A stretch of DNA of 64,000 bases from Welwitschia mirabilis (GCA_051453625.1 JBOZIK010000001.1:269123870-269187869), one strand, 5' to 3'; shown: positions 1-13,149, counted from the first letter of the stretch. The notes: generated from the letters alone by a model not told the origin. A program made the numbers and translations.

Positions 1-719
1 CCCATGTTAATTGGTAGTAGTTCCATAAAACCAACTATTAACTATCATGATATTGGTGATGATGAGAACAAACCAAAGAATGACTTTTCAATATCCATTG
101 ATGATACCATATCTAGCATTCTTTCTTTAATTCTCAAAAATGAAAACAAAGATCTAATACATTTTAGAACAATTAATGTGAATGGTGGGGTGGTGAAAAT
201 GACACATAACTACACTTCTATTGTATAAAAGACCCATGATTCTAAGGAAGAAGAGTATGACAATGAGGTGATTCTCATAGAGGATGATATAAACTAGGTA
301 TTATTTGATGTAAACTAGGTTTTATTTTTATAAGTGATGTTTACCTCTTGGTTGAGTGTTTTCAATTGTATGATATTGTTTTCATATATATGCAAGAAAA
401 ATTACATTGTTCAATAATTTCTTTAAGATATGTCAAATTTTACAATATGCCTTATGTATGAAATAAAATAGTATGTAATATTTTATAACACAAATGTTTA
501 TTTTTATGTATAATATGTTATAACATGCTACTCATTATGATTTGTTACTTATAAAAAATGTGTTCACTTGTTTTTTTTTCATCATATATCATATATAGCC
601 ATCACATTCTTTAATCATGAATAGGATAAACTAAACTACCACATTTATTTTCTTACACCTTATTGTATGCTATTTTCTAGTTAAATACATGTATTTTAAT
701 ATTTTATTCATGTTATTCT

Positions 720-3700
720 ACTTTTATATGTAGCAATAAGATGGTCATCCTCATGATGAAATCTACCACCGTTACATGGTTAAACTTATGAAAAGACAAG
801 GGGTTAACCCTTATTAATCCCTTCTCATTTAGATAACAAAGTTTACATATTGTTGTATACATCACTTTTAGATACCTAATTTATACTTTATGATTAATCT
901 TTTGCAATATAGAGGTACAAATAGATCCTTAGTATTCTACAGAATAGAATTTTGTAGAATATAGAAAAGGAATAACACCACATGATAAAAAATATAGTAT
1001 AGCTTATTTTTATATCTATTTGAGGTACCCATTTTAAACTTTATGAATACTTTTTTTATTGTATAGAGGTACAAATATATCCTTAAGTTCCTCTAGAATA
1101 GAATTTAGTAAAAGATAAAGAAGGAACAACACCATATGATATACAAATTAATATAGTTTGATTTAATATCTATTTGAGATGCCCATTTTATACTTTATGA
1201 TTATGTTTTTACTATATAGGGGTACAAGTAGATCCTTGAGTTCCTATAGAGCATAATTTGATGGAAGATAGAGAAGGAACAATACTACATCGTATGCAAA
1301 TTACTATAGTTTGATTTTATATTTATTTGTAATTCTTGTAAGATCATCCTAGTTATAATAACTACTTCTTTATGTATATGTGATCTTGTCATGTTGAGAA
1401 TCTCTATTGCTAACATGTCATTAGAATGACAAGGTCATAAGAATGTTATTTAAAGTGAAACATAATTATTAGTACATTATTTTAGTCATATTCATGGGGT
1501 TAAGAAAGTGGCAAAGCTTTTCGTGTAGCTCATAGAAAGTTAAGTAAGTTGTAATTGTTGAATTATTATCAATTGTATATATACATTAATTTCCTATGAT
1601 GTTACATTTCATAGTTTTAAAATGCAAGACTCTTGGCTATTCTATCGATGAAAACCTATACATGAATGATAGAAAATTAAAAATCAATATTCAAGATAAT
1701 GGTTCCTCTAGGTATGTTACTTTGTTCTATTACATGTGCATATGACTCATTTTTTATATATAATTATTCTTTTAGTTGCATTATTTCATGTGTAGACCTA
1801 GAAAAGCATACACTATGAACCAATTTTGGTTAGGTGTTATTGCTAGGATAGCACTAGATTTATGTCCAATTAATCTTCTGAATGGAGTTACAAGTAAATA
1901 AATAGAAAAAATAAGCTACAAAAAATGGCTACAATGAGTTTATTTCATAATTAGAGTTTATTTCATAATTATATAATTTTACTTTTGTTTATCTAGTAAT
2001 GGATACATTTAATATGACTATTCATGTTGACTAATCATATGATATGTTGTAGCAAACGTTTTATATTGATGATAGAACTAAGGGACCTGCACTAAAGATC
2101 ATTGGTAATAGACTAAGGTGATACAAGGGCATGTTGCAGTTAGGGTACTTAGAAGGTATGTCATAAGAGGAAAGGATGACCTCCCCTTAAAATATTCCTA
2201 TAGATTAATGGAAGATATATATACCTATTCACTTCTCTAATGAAAAGAAGGCAATAATAATATGAAATTTGTCTATTATCTAATTGCATTTTTCAAGGTA
2301 CAAAATAAATCTTTTTAGCTATGTGTGATTGTAAGATATTTCTAGGAAGAAGGTGAATAGGGAACACTAATAATATGTGCATTCTCTTGGTCATGTGGAC
2401 TAGATTATTGAAAAGGATAAGTTAGTAGGAAGTTTTTTATTTATGTATAATATATATTTTTAAATTTTTAACATGTGGTATGTTATATTATGTGCTTTAT
2501 CAAAATGAGTTCATTTATTTTTCTATATAGAAGAAGAAGTTGCTAAAAATTTTAAACCACGTGGAGTATTTTAAGAAGGCATTCATGTCTGAAAATGATA
2601 AATCCTCTTCCTAAAAGACATGGGAATATTTCATATGAGTCATTAACATGTTTTTTGATATGAATATACTTTATAAGTAGTTGTTGTTTCTCAAAAGTAT
2701 GAGTATACGTGGTTATTTAATTGTAGAAAAATATACATTAGGATGAAGCCTCATAGCCCTTGAAGTCATATAATCAATCCTTTAGGAAGATTTCATTCCC
2801 ACTACTCTTGGTCATGACCATCCTACTAGGTTGAGGTGCTTTCTTAATGCTTAAATAAAACCAAGTCACATTATAGGAAAAGCATCCTTTTCCACTTCAT
2901 ATATCATTTAGAAGTAATAAAAGACTAAGGCTATTATTGTCATATTTCAATCATAATGTAAAAAAAACTCCTTGACATAAGCAATATGTGTGTTATTTAT
3001 TTGTGCTATTCTTTTTTTCTTACATCCATGTTTTAACAAATAATTTCACTCTAAACCCTTTTAATAATATGTTCATGCTTGCAATAGTTTGACAATGAAT
3101 TTAAATAAATTATGGTACAATTCACGCCTGATTCTTCTAGTCTCAATGACATATCTACCTTCGTGGGTTCTTACTTTAATTCATAGTAACAACTAAATCT
3201 TTTTAATATCTATAGTATGTTTCATGATTAATGATATGTAAGATGTTTCTTTCTTATAGGATGCATTTTGTGGTTTCCCATATTCTTTAGGCCAAGGATT
3301 AAATAATCTATTAGGAATTTATCTTTTCATTTTGGATGCTACTCATTTTTGTAAAATGTTATGAGTAATTTTTTCCCTTGATGTTCAATATAGAATACTA
3401 TACAAAAATAGCTAGATATTCAAAAGAGGGTCTGTAATGCTTTTACAAGTAATTATAATGTGTAGGTAGGTATTATCATGTAATATTATGTCTTATATTC
3501 CAAATATCCATTTGTTTATTATTTGCATAATTGATAAAACATGCTTATACACATCTTGATTGTGTATGACATAATCTTAAAGCATTAAAAAGAGTAGATA
3601 TAACACTCATGTAGTGAGAACTCATGTTAGCACATTCATTCCCTTAGGAGACATGATAAAATTTCCTTAATACTCTTATTTAATGTTTTCAATTACATTT

Positions 3701-4080
3701 TAATTACTTTACTTTTTTGACATGATTATAATTAGATAGTGTAGCATTTAAGTATGTACTCTTTCTTGGACAAATTGAAGAATGTTTACCTTCTGGAGGA
3801 TGGAAATGTAGTGGGGAGTAGAGTGGTTATTAATATGAATTTCAATAGCAAGGTTTCTAGTGAGTGCATATGAGTCAAGCATGATAAAGTTCTTCTATAG
3901 GTTGTTATAGATCTTTATGCCACCCTATATAAAATGAGTGGCAATAGCTCAGAAATGCTATTCAATGAACTAGGTGATATAATTGCTTGTTCCATTATCA
4001 TATTGCTTGATAAGTATGATGGCTCCAGAAATGTTATATATGGTACATATAAATTCCCACTTGACAATGTATATTAGTAT
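720..4080 (+). pseudogene. decayed CACTA/En-Spm-like transposon ORF (tentative)
   Basis: Short plus-strand stretches, separated by stops and AT-rich intron-like DNA, resemble the ORF that accompanies plant CACTA transposons. Around 2055-2150 the translation reads like the family's 'K..L..I..R.R.YK..L...Y' stretch. Around 2335-2400 it reads as a basic NR-rich stretch followed by VHSLGHVD. Around 3790-4060 it has the closing 'G..V......KV.GE....V.......LY..SG....ML.ELGDIIA' pattern. No frame longer than about 100 codons survives and no CACTA terminal repeats were found. The match is by pattern memory only. An unrelated decayed ORF is possible. Confidence 0.3.
869..1340. repeat. tandem repeat, about 155 bp unit, three diverged copies
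   Basis: Units begin near 907, 1063 and 1216 with 'tatagaggtacaaatagat' or a variant and share the blocks 'agaaggaacaacacca' and 'tatttgagatgcccatttta'. A partial copy of the unit's tail lies at 869-906. Copies differ by many substitutions and small indels, so the duplication is old. It lies in the tentative CACTA-like region and could be a repeated exon-intron segment of that ORF. Confidence 0.7.
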
Positions 4081-5529
4081 ATTTTACTTTTTTATACATG
4101 ATACAAATTGAGATTTGACTCTAAATCCTTTGATGAAATTACTATCATAGGTCTACAGTTATTAACTCTAGAGTTTAAATTAAGCTATAGGAATATTTCT
4201 TACATGGAAAGTAATCATGCTTTTGGTATCATGCTATTTTGATAGATATCAACTGCATACATACTAGTTGTTGTTTACATACTATGGATTTTGTGTTTAT
4301 GTATTAGAAATAGGATAGTATGAAATTATGTGTTGGAAACATAGAGTATGAATTTTAACAAGTATAAAAGACAAAAATGAAAAATGCATTAGAATATGAA
4401 TTACCTTCATCACTTACTCTTAACATAATATGCCTAACTAGGTATGCTATAAACAAAACTCTTAAAAAAGAAAATTTGAATGAACTAATAATTTTTGTAC
4501 CATTTTGTTTAAGAGTATTCCTTTATTATAAAACTAAACTTTGAATTGCATATATTTTTAATTTTAAAAAATAAATTGAAATAGTATCTATGGAGTTTTT
4601 ACTGAATAAAGCAAACTTTATTTGTCTGCTACATTATATCTTTGTTTTTAGCTCTCTTATGATTTTTTCTTTTTTAATAATTAAATATAGTTGATATTTA
4701 TGTTACATTAAACAATACGCCTTTAATAACTAAACTTAATATATATTATTTTAAAAATAATAGATTTCATAGAAGCAAAACTTACTATATTAGTTAAACT
4801 ATTAATTAGAGGATACAACTATTATTTAAGATACCATCTGTAGAGAATTGTTGTCTTTGTTCTTGCTTTATCTTCATGAGAGAATATCATTGTGAACTTG
4901 TAACTCTTGTTCACTTTTATCTAGTTATGGAGGTGTGACTTTGGATCCCATGTAGGATGATGTTTTTATGTTGAGTTAAATAATAACTTAATGTAACTCT
5001 CCCTTTCAATCACATTATTAATTATTCTATAACTCTATTTTCAACCCTAAATGAAATCTAAATATTTAATTTCCTATAGTATTTTTGTGAATCCATCAAT
5101 TGTGCTTATTCATGTCTTCCCTAATCACATCAATTTTTTTAGTAATGCATGTGTTCCTATTACTATTAACTGAATTATGTAAAGAACCATTTATAGCCTT
5201 GCTAGAATAATTAGAATAATAGTCTTAGCCATAACATAGTTAGACTTTCATATGTAGATATAAGAGGGTGTCTTATAATCATAATATCATGATCTCATTC
5301 TTAGCATGTTACTTGGTTTTCATGCTTAATCCAAAAGCATGGTTTTGCATCCTACTAGGCAATGACATTAACAAAAAACTGAGGAACAATGTTTATTTAT
5401 TTTAAGACCTTCAATTAATAGATCTACTAACATATTTATCTATAAAGGTTCTAATTACATGAATATTTAGGTGAAGATAACTCCATGTGATAAAAAATCA
5501 TTTATGTACTATATTACGTATAGTAAAGC
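4081..5529. other. AT-rich stretch, nothing recognised
   Basis: No frame of useful length, no transposon domain and no clear repeat was seen on either strand. It may hold the 3' part (RNase H, LTR) of the copia remnant that starts to its right, but nothing readable supports that. Confidence 0.4.
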
Positions 5530-6760
5530 TTTATATGAATAGCGGTTGGCTTTTAGAGGATCACTTAATAGCAAATTTAAAATTTAGTTTTCAAGTTAAA
5601 ACAATACAATGGTTGTTCTATGATTCAGTGAAATTGTATTAATTCTTCTTCAGTTCTAGATAACATGTCCATTCCAAGATCCATTTGTAGATTAACAAAA
5701 AATGTTAGAATGATAATTGATAACTTACTCTTTACTAAGATTAAAAGATTAACATTAAATGAGGTATTTATAAAATTAATACAAAGAGAAATTTCTTGAA
5801 ATCCTTGTACAAAATATATGAAGGCTATTCTAGGTTGTAGATAGCCTTTAATAATTTTCACACCATATCTTGAGAAGTATCATAGCCCTTCAAGTATTTC
5901 ATGTAGATTTTTTTATTAAAGATTTCAAATAAAAATATAAGATTGATGTTTATTTAAAATAATTCCTAGGCCATTCATGTTATGATATTAATAAGGGACT
6001 TGAATATTTTCATTATTAAAATGGAAGTTTCTGTCTCTTTATAGTCGATATCATAAACTTGGAAGTCACCCTTGATAATAATATAAGTGGTGTACTTACT
6101 AAGGGTTTTATAATTTTGAAGATGGACTACATAGTATCATTTTAAGCCTATAATAGAATATATCTTCTAAAAGTCATGGTACCTATTACCAAGTTTCTTT
6201 TTTGATATTCATGTTGTACTTCTTATTCATCTCCTATTTTTTATGAGACATTATGATTTTAACTAATATTCTTTTTAACAATGCCAATTTTTGGGTAATA
6301 ACTTTTATACAACTTATCATAAAACAATTTACATTATCTAGGATATTCTTATGCATTATCCCTTGATTCTATAATATTAATATTAGCATTTATATTATGA
6401 TCATCAATGGTAATTCTTATCTTAGTTCTCTTCCTTTCATGTTTCCTTTATGGTTAAATTTATATAGCATCAATATCACTAACTATGGAATAGAGACAAT
6501 ATTATTAACTACTACTTTCATGTTTATGAAAAATAGTTATTTGTTCAATTCCATATATTCTATATGATTTCCTATTCCTTTGGGTGAAAATGTAGTATAT
6601 TATCATTTAGGCCTTTTCTACTCTCATAAAAATGTACATCATGTGATATGATAACTTTTTTGAGTTCTTAGATATAAATCTTATAGCTTTTGTTTTAACT
6701 TTATATAGCCTACTAGGATTTCACAGTGACAACATGGATGAAACAACAAAGTAAAAAAGA
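5530..6760 (-). pseudogene. Ty1/copia remnant D3: integrase C-terminus and reverse transcriptase
   Basis: Read on the minus strand. Near 6030 the peptide VYDIDYKET corresponds to the RT 'YGIDYxETF' block. Near 5820-5905, KGYDTSQDMV*KLLKAIYNL matches the 'P.GF......VCKL.KALYGL' block. Near 5660-5750, VKSKLSIIILTFF matches the strand leading to the YVDD catalytic site, which is not readable. Near 6500-6720 a weaker stretch resembles the integrase end ('...GY.........SRDV.F'). Frames change several times and stops are frequent, so this is a dead pol fragment. It is oriented like D1 and may be a separate older copy. Confidence 0.5.
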
Positions 6761-7248
6761 AGATAGTAGGTAAGAAAAACACATAATTTTTATGAGACTC
6801 AATTATTTTCTTCCCTAATTTCTAAAATAATATATAGAATTATTTATAAAAAATAAAGACACCAACGTAAGTTGGCCTTAGTAGGTTATATTAGATGATA
6901 CAATATACTTTACTCTTAATACAAACTTTTCATTTGTAGACTCACATTAGAGTTAAATACATAAAATTGAATACCCTTTCTATACTCGCATAAAGTAACT
7001 TATAACATTTTAAATTAAAAACAACTTTTATAGTTAATATGAAAACATAAATACAAAAAGGAATACAAAAATAGATGAAAACTAAAAATTTTACTTCATG
7101 GCAATGATTCTCACCTTTAAACATAATATATATCCCTAGATATTCTTTGCAATAAGACAAGCTTCTTTGGTATCACAATTTTTATCAAAGTATCTAACAC
7201 ATCCTTTTTGTCATGAATAATTTTTTATTATTAATTAATGTAGTATAG
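6761..7248 (-). pseudogene. 3' end of copia element D1 (left of the G1 insertion)
   Basis: Next to the G1 LTR, the minus strand reads KKDVLDTLIKIVIPKKL near 7150-7215. This resembles the last conserved block of copia pol ('N.ADM.TK.....K'), which lies just downstream of RNase H. RNase H of D1 is found on the far side of G1, at 24.5 kb, on the same strand, so this stretch is best read as D1's continuation. Further left the stretch is non-coding and may include D1's 3' LTR, which I could not delimit. Confidence 0.35.
7244..7248. repeat. possible target-site duplication of G1 (left)
   Basis: TATAG lies directly outside the left G1 LTR, and TATGA lies outside the right LTR at 24308-24312. Three of five bases agree in place, so this is a weak match between decayed copies. 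Confidence 0.3.
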
Positions 7249-8560
7249 TGAATCAGATTTAAAGCTAAGTTCCCACTTAGCTATTATTCTTCCTTAGGAA
7301 TAGCATGGATTTAGGTTCAAAATTGTACTAACTGAACTTTAATGAAAGTTACAAATTTTAAAAATAGAAAAAAGAGAAAGAGATGATTTTTATATTTGGG
7401 TTGGATTTCATCTTGAAAAATAAGGGAATCAAACTAGCTCCGAGGTATCACTGATTCATCTTATGAAATCCTTCACTTCAATGTTGTTTAATCAACTTTT
7501 TACAAAATAATTAAAATCATTAAGTAATTTTGGTCTAAATCATGAGGCATAGTCTCATCCACCGTATGACAAATGATTAATATAATTAATACTTTAGTAT
7601 TAAAATAATAATAGAAACTAAGAACTCCTAAAGTAATCAAGATCTATAAAGTTAAAAGACCTAGATTAAGTGATTAAAAGGAATTCACATAACTAAAATA
7701 AACTTGATGATTAAAGTAGTTACCTAAGCATTCCAATTATATTGTTACTCATCAATTGAAATCAAAGGAAAACAACTTTTACATTACAAAAAAGAACAAT
7801 TTTATAGCAAAGAAAAAAATAAGTAATAAGAACTCCTCAGTAATTCTCGAAGACTACTTCACTTCCCTAAAAGCATTACCTAGAAAGCCATCATAGGTCA
7901 ATGCTCTAGGTTCTATAATTCTTCAAGTTAAAGATGATATAATGGATGGTTCAAGGCCATTTTATAGTGAGAAATGGGAAAGAGGGATGGTTAAAAATCC
8001 TTGGCTTGTAGCAGTAGGTGGAAAATTACATTATTACATTAGGTAGGATGGTTTGTCTTCTCTTACATTTAGTGAAGATGCATATGACAATGTCAACACT
8101 TGGCTCCAGAGTGTACTAGCTATTAATTATGCCATGTGTCTCCACCATCATCCTAATCATCCCTACCAAATGTCACTCTATAAATCCTTGTTATCACTAC
8201 CACATGTTGTCAAGAATGGAATTGGTTTATGATATAGAATAATATTAATCCTATAACTACATTTTATCCAATTTTTCATGATAATATAGAAATGTGAGTT
8301 TGACACCAAATTGCATAAAAAGGTCAATGATGTAAATGGTCCTAGATGACAGCATTGACATTTTAGCTTTGATGCTTATGATATTAAGTAATGTTCTTCA
8401 ATCAAGCTTAATCAATAAGAAAATTTCATGGAAAATAGCTAAGTTCACAATTTATATGAAAATGAATAGAAGACATGTTTTTATGATGAAATGGTTATAT
8501 TAATGTCTTATATTAAGGTTAATTACTCATTTAACCTTGATTTAATTATTAATTTTTGCA
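7249..8560 (-). repeat. G1 3' LTR (left copy)
   Basis: Aligns along its length with 22992-24307: shared blocks include 'cacttagctat', 'gagaaagagatgattttt', 'ggatggcttgtcttctc' variants and 'tccaattttt.atgat'. On the minus strand the LTR would start TGCAAAAATTAA and end CTGATTCA, giving TG...CA ends. The left boundary (7249) is inferred from this and from the weak target duplication. Confidence 0.72.
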
Positions 8561-10019
8561 TGTTAACATGCTCCCTAACCAGTATTTTGCTAGTTCCTTA
8601 GTAAAAAATCTAATAATAAAATGGTTAAACATGGAAAACTTATCAAAGTTGAATGCGCGTTAAGTGTGAAAAGGATGAAACTTTGAAAAATTTTATGAGG
8701 AATCAATGTAAATAAGGCATTGAAGTAAAAAACTTAGTGAAAATTAAGACGTCATAATCCCTAACCAAAACTAAACTTTATCCTTAAATTTTGTGTGAAA
8801 ACATTTGGATTTTGAGGAAATAAGCCTTAAAATGAATCATAAAGAGTTTATTTATTGAAAATCATGCAACTAATATAAGAACTAACTACAGTGAAAAGCT
8901 ATGAAAAAAACTATCTATAGTGAAACAATTCTAAGTGGAAGGTCAATAAATAAAAATAGTTTATGCCTTAGGAGTTGTTTCTTATGAAAAGGATGATAAA
9001 TCAAAATGAAGTGAAATGAAGATGATAAATGCATCAAATGGACTTAAACCATAGGGTTATGAATAAATACGTGAACTATCCTAAGCTATCGGCCCTCTAT
9101 TATTATTTTTTATTTTTAATGGATTACAATATCAACCAAGAAAAGTTTTAATTAAGTAACTTATATGAATTTAAGAAATCAGTGTAAATCCTTAGTATGA
9201 AAGTCAAAAGATAATAGTTCACATAAATCCTTTGATTTCCAACTTCATCATTCCTTTATTTTTTTGTTTCTACCTTCGCATATGTCTTGATTGTTATGCC
9301 TTTAAATCACATTGAGCATCTATTGTTATGACATTTTTTGCCAATAGAGTTAAGCATGTTGTTATTTTTAGAAATCAATGCTACATTACTAGTGAGTGTT
9401 TATAGCCTTAATACTATTAAACATGTTATAATTAGATTGTTAGAGCTAAATTACCAATAAGTATTCATAGCCTAATGTAGTTAACTAAACCTAACTAAGT
9501 GATTAATATTATTTGCTTTTAGAGAATAGATATATTATTTTCTTTTTATCATCTTTCCATAGTCATTTTAATGCACATTAATGGGTTATTAGCTCATTAG
9601 CCTAGTCAAGATAAATCTTGTCATCATAAAAAGCTTTTTACTCAAGAAATGCATGTTGAGATAAATCCTACCTTTTTAACCAAGTTTTATTGAAGTTAAA
9701 AATATTAAGTGAATGCGTTCGTAATCAACATACTCAAAATAATCATATTTTTCATTAAAAACTCATAATTAAACTCGATATTAATCAAGGTAAAAACACA
9801 TCACTTATTATTTATTTTTATTTAAGAGCCTTAACCTAGCTTAGTAAGCCTCAAAACCTCATGGTTTGATGGCTTGAATGCATGATTTATGGGCTTAATG
9901 AAGTGATTTTAAAGTGGATTTAATGAATGGTAAGGTTCAAAAGGGTGATAAAATGAGTAATATTGATGTGATGGAGAACTCATGAGAAAAATCGTCCTTA
10001 GGCAAAAACTAGTTTTTAG
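8561..10019 (-). other. G1 internal region between protease and 3' LTR, no coding domain seen
   Basis: An autonomous gypsy element would carry RT, RNase H and integrase here (3-4 kb). Only about 1.46 kb is present and I find no RT or integrase motif in any minus-strand frame. It could be a deletion scar or the native non-coding tail of a gag-protease-only derivative. Confidence 0.5.
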
Positions 10020-10650
10020 GATGACTTCCTATAGAAGACTCAAAAGGATTATGACTATTAGGTTTGGAGTCAAAGAATTAATAATTAAAGCATAGTGAAG
10101 AATCAGAAATGTTTGGCTCAAGAGGAGAATGTAGGTTTCATTAACCAAATTGGCCTCTTGAAGATTTCTTGATAATTTATTACATTGAAAATTTTTAGGT
10201 TTAAGGTTAGTTTGATAAATAATATTTAATTTGATCATTCTTGCAATTGATTAAGGCATTTGAAGTTGCAAGGAAAGGTCTTCCTAAGATGTTGAGTAAT
10301 AAATTGTATTTTGTTATATCCATCTCTAAAACTATGAAGCCAGTTGAGAAATAGTGGTTATTGACTTGAACTATTACATCTATAATTATTCCTAAGGATG
10401 ACTTTATGGAATTATCTACTAATTACAATTGGATTTTATTGATTTTAAGGTTGTCTAAAATAAGTTACTTATAAATATCATGAGATAAAATATTAATACT
10501 AGCTCCAAAATATAACAAGGCTTACTTAATATTTTTATCTCTAATTATAATATCTATCATGGGGCAACTTGGATATTTGTACTTAGTTGAAATATAATTT
10601 TAGATGGTTGCACTTTTTTCTAGGCTAAGGATTCTTTTCTTCTAACATTT
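10020..10650 (-). pseudogene. G1 aspartic protease (gypsy, Athila/Tat-like)
   Basis: Minus-strand translation shows, in order: CPMIDIIIRDKNI (about 10540-10580), the retropepsin core as YFGASINILSHDIYK (10470-10512), GIIIDVIVQVNNHYF, then ILGRPFLATSNALINC (10243-10291). This is the conserved order of plant gypsy retropepsins. The protease would cut Gag-Pol into mature proteins. The catalytic D of D-x-G-A is Y here, and several stops interrupt the frame, so it is inactive. The N-terminal side runs into the element A insertion and continues at 19744. Confidence 0.8.
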
Positions 10651-10875
10651 ATGTGTCTTTTTGTGCACATTGTTATATTATGTTTTATNNNNNNNNNNNN
10701 NNNNNNNNNNNNNNNNNNNNNNNNNNNNNNNNNNNNNNNNNNNNNNNNNNNNNNNNNNNNNNNNNNNNNNNNNNNNNNNNNNNNNNNNATGGTTGCACTT
10801 TTTTCTAGGATAAGGATTCTTTTCTTCTAACATTTATGTGTCTTTTTATAGTGCACATTGTTAGATTATGTTTTG
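10603..10875. other. 100-N gap (10689-10788) with duplicated flanks
   Basis: The 86 bases before the Ns recur directly after them with a few differences. A fixed 100-N spacer between near-identical ends suggests two overlapping contig ends left unmerged, or two haplotypes, not a real duplication. Confidence 0.75.
10854..10858. repeat. target-site duplication of element A (left), CACAT
   Basis: CACAT directly precedes the TG of the 5' LTR and directly follows the CA of the 3' LTR at 19739-19743. A perfect 5-bp duplication is the size copia integrase makes. Confidence 0.85.
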
Positions 10876-11084
10876 TCAATTGATGTCAAACTAATGTTTT
10901 ATGTATAGCAAATTTTGTGTATCTTGTGCAAAAGATGTTAATCATTTGTAGGTAGAAAGATGAAACCAAAACCATCAAATTCTAAGCATTAGAAACCTAT
11001 CATTTCTCTTACCCTCTTGAGGGGTCAACTAGAATTTCAAGGGGTTAACTACACCTGAAGCAGGAAAAAAATGAAATGCATCTA

Positions 11085-11493
11085 NNNNNNNNNNNNNNNN
11101 NNNNNNNNNNNNNNNNNNNNNNNNNNNNNNNNNNNNNNNNNNNNNNNNNNNNNNNNNNNNNNNNNNNNNNNNNNNNNNNNNNNNNNNNNNNNNNNNNNNN
11201 NNNNNNNNNNNNNNNNNNNNNNNNNNNNNNNNNNNNNNNNNNNNNNNNNNNNNNNNNNNNNNNNNNNNNNNNNNNNNNNNNNNNNNNNNNNNNNNNNNNN
11301 NNNNNNNNNNNNNNNNNNNNNNNNNNNNNNNNNNNNNNNNNNNNNNNNNNNNNNNNNNNNNNNNNNNNNNNNNNNNNNNNNNNNNNNNNNNNNNNNNNNN
11401 NNNNNNNNNNNNNNNNNNNNNNNNNNNNNNNNNNNNNNNNNNNNNNNNNNNNNNNNNNNNNNNNNNNNNNNNNNNNNNNNNNNNNNNNNNNNN
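11085..11493. other. 409-N gap with duplicated flanks
   Basis: The 230 bases before the gap (10855-11084) recur almost unchanged right after it (11494-11724). The 'gap' therefore probably has no missing sequence and the LTR is single. Confidence 0.8.
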
Positions 11494-12314
11494 CACATTG
11501 TTAGATTATGTTTTATCAATTGATGTCAAACTAATGTTTTATGTATAGCAAATTTTGTGTATCTTGTGCAAAAGATGTTAATAATTTGTAGGTAGAAAGA
11601 TGAAACCAAAACCATCAAATTCTAAGCATTAGAAACCTATCATTTCTTTTACCCTCTTGAGGGGTCAACCAGAATTTCAAGGGGTTAACTGCACCTGAAG
11701 CAGGAAAAAAATGAAATGCATCTAGAGGGGTCGACTAGATTTCTAATGGAGTTGACTAGACTTATAACCTTAAGAACTAATGTCCCTAGACTGAATGACA
11801 AAGGGTCAACTGGACCTATGATGGGGTCGACCAGATCTATAAACCAAGGAATAGTACTCCTAAACTAATTGGCAAGGGGTCAAATGGACTTATGATGGAG
11901 TTGACTGGACCTAAGCACTGTGCAGCTGATACTTCTAATCTAATCATCATGAGATCAACCAAATACCTGAAGGGGTTAATCAAACCTAATGATAGAAACT
12001 GAAAAAAAATTTACCAGGTTAAGCAAGTAACTAGGTTTTATTATAGGTAAATGGACTGGGATCGACTAGACTCAAATGGGATTGATCAAATCCAAAGCCA
12101 TAAGAAATTGAGGGGACTAAAATTTTCACTTAGGTGACCTGTGTAAGTCATGGTACTAGATGGGGTCAGCAAGACTTTTAAGGGGTTGACTGGAAAAAAT
12201 AGAACTAAAATTTTCTAATCATTATGTATCCATTATGTAACCATTAGATAGACATTTTCTAGCCATTTATATCCATTGGAAGTGCATTTGTAATAAACCA
12301 TAAAAGCCCTCTAA

Positions 12315-12323
12315 TATAAATAG
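12315..12323 (+). promoter_or_regulatory. TATA box in element A 5' LTR
   Basis: TATAAATAG, in the setting 'ctctaatataaatagttaagag', is kept at the same place in the 3' LTR (19098-19106) and, on the minus strand, in B1 (40094-40102, 46355-46363) and C (61680-61688). Its position well inside the LTR fits the U3/R promoter of the retrotransposon. Confidence 0.65.
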
Positions 12324-12537
12324 TTAAGAGCTAAATGACTATAGAATCTTTTGGAACTATTTTCAATTGTGTTAATCTATTAGATCTAAGAAATGAACAT
12401 TGTAATCTTGTGATATTCACTGTTGTATCTTAGCATTTGTATTTTTAACTAGGAAAGATCTTTCATCTATATCATCTCTACAATCAAGGTCAGATCTTGT
12501 GCTTCATCTATTTTACATCTACATAAGAAGAGCTCCA

Positions 12538-12637
12538 NNNNNNNNNNNNNNNNNNNNNNNNNNNNNNNNNNNNNNNNNNNNNNNNNNNNNNNNNNNNNNN
12601 NNNNNNNNNNNNNNNNNNNNNNNNNNNNNNNNNNNNN
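12538..12637. other. 100-N gap with duplicated flanks, in the A 5' LTR
   Basis: About 85 bases ending 'agaagagctcca' occur on both sides of the gap. Same signature as the other 100-N gaps. Confidence 0.75.
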
Positions 12638-13137
12638 ATCTTTAATATATATCATCTCTACAATCATAGTCAGATCTTGTGCTTAATCTATTTTACATCT
12701 ACATAAGAAGAGCTCCATCAATCCTATTAAATCAAGAATTAGTGAAATTTTTGCATCATAGCATTTTTATCATCACTACTACATACTCTAAAGGTTGAGA
12801 CTGAGCCTATAAGGTCCATTTGTAAAAGTTACAAGTAAACCTACAATACCTGAAAGAGTTAACAAAGATCTAGATCTAGCTTGTAAATAAGCTGATTATC
12901 AAGAGTGGAGTGTGGATTTCTCAAATCACTATAAATCTTGCGTGCTTTTTCTTTTTAGTACTTTTGTGCTTTTAGTTAGTATTTCTTTACTTCTATTAAT
13001 TTCTCCTTTCATGCATGTTTTTAGATTAGTTAATTGTTGTGTGCAAGTTTTTGTTTAATCTTGAATTCATTTAAAAATACGATGTTATATTTTTAATAAT
13101 CTATTCACCCGACTCTAGTGTTCTTGATCCCATTATT

Positions 13138-13149
13138 TAGTATCAGAGT
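13138..13149 (+). promoter_or_regulatory. primer-binding site of element A (tRNA-iMet type)
   Basis: TAGTATCAGAGT matches the plant copia consensus TGGTATCAGAGC at 10 of 12 bases and sits two bases after the 5' LTR. This is where the tRNA primer for minus-strand DNA would pair. The two changes are C/T or G/A transitions, as expected from decay. Confidence 0.85.

Larger units (their letters stand above)
10859..13135 (+). repeat. element A 5' LTR (inflated by two gaps)
   Basis: Starts TGTTAGATTATG and ends ...GATCCCATTA just before the primer-binding site. After collapsing the duplicated gap flanks (10859-11084 equals 11499-11724; about 12450-12537 equals 12638-12717) its length is about 1.45 kb, matching the 3' LTR. 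Its middle (about 11640-12200) has about 14 copies of a GGGGTCGACC-type motif. By eye it differs from the 3' LTR by 10-15%, mostly transitions, so the insertion is old. Confidence 0.88.

Noticed and set aside
4-228. 74-codon plus-strand open frame at the left edge
   Set aside because: No recognisable domain, no following coding sequence, and its composition equals that of neighbouring non-coding DNA. It could be a tail of the tentative CACTA-like ORF but nothing supports a call.
11029-11523. Open frames spanning the N run in the A 5' LTR
   Set aside because: They are open only because N runs hold no stops; the real flanks are LTR sequence. The same applies to frames across 14832-15325, 22479-22991, 38791-39333, 41037-41659 and 55356-55722.
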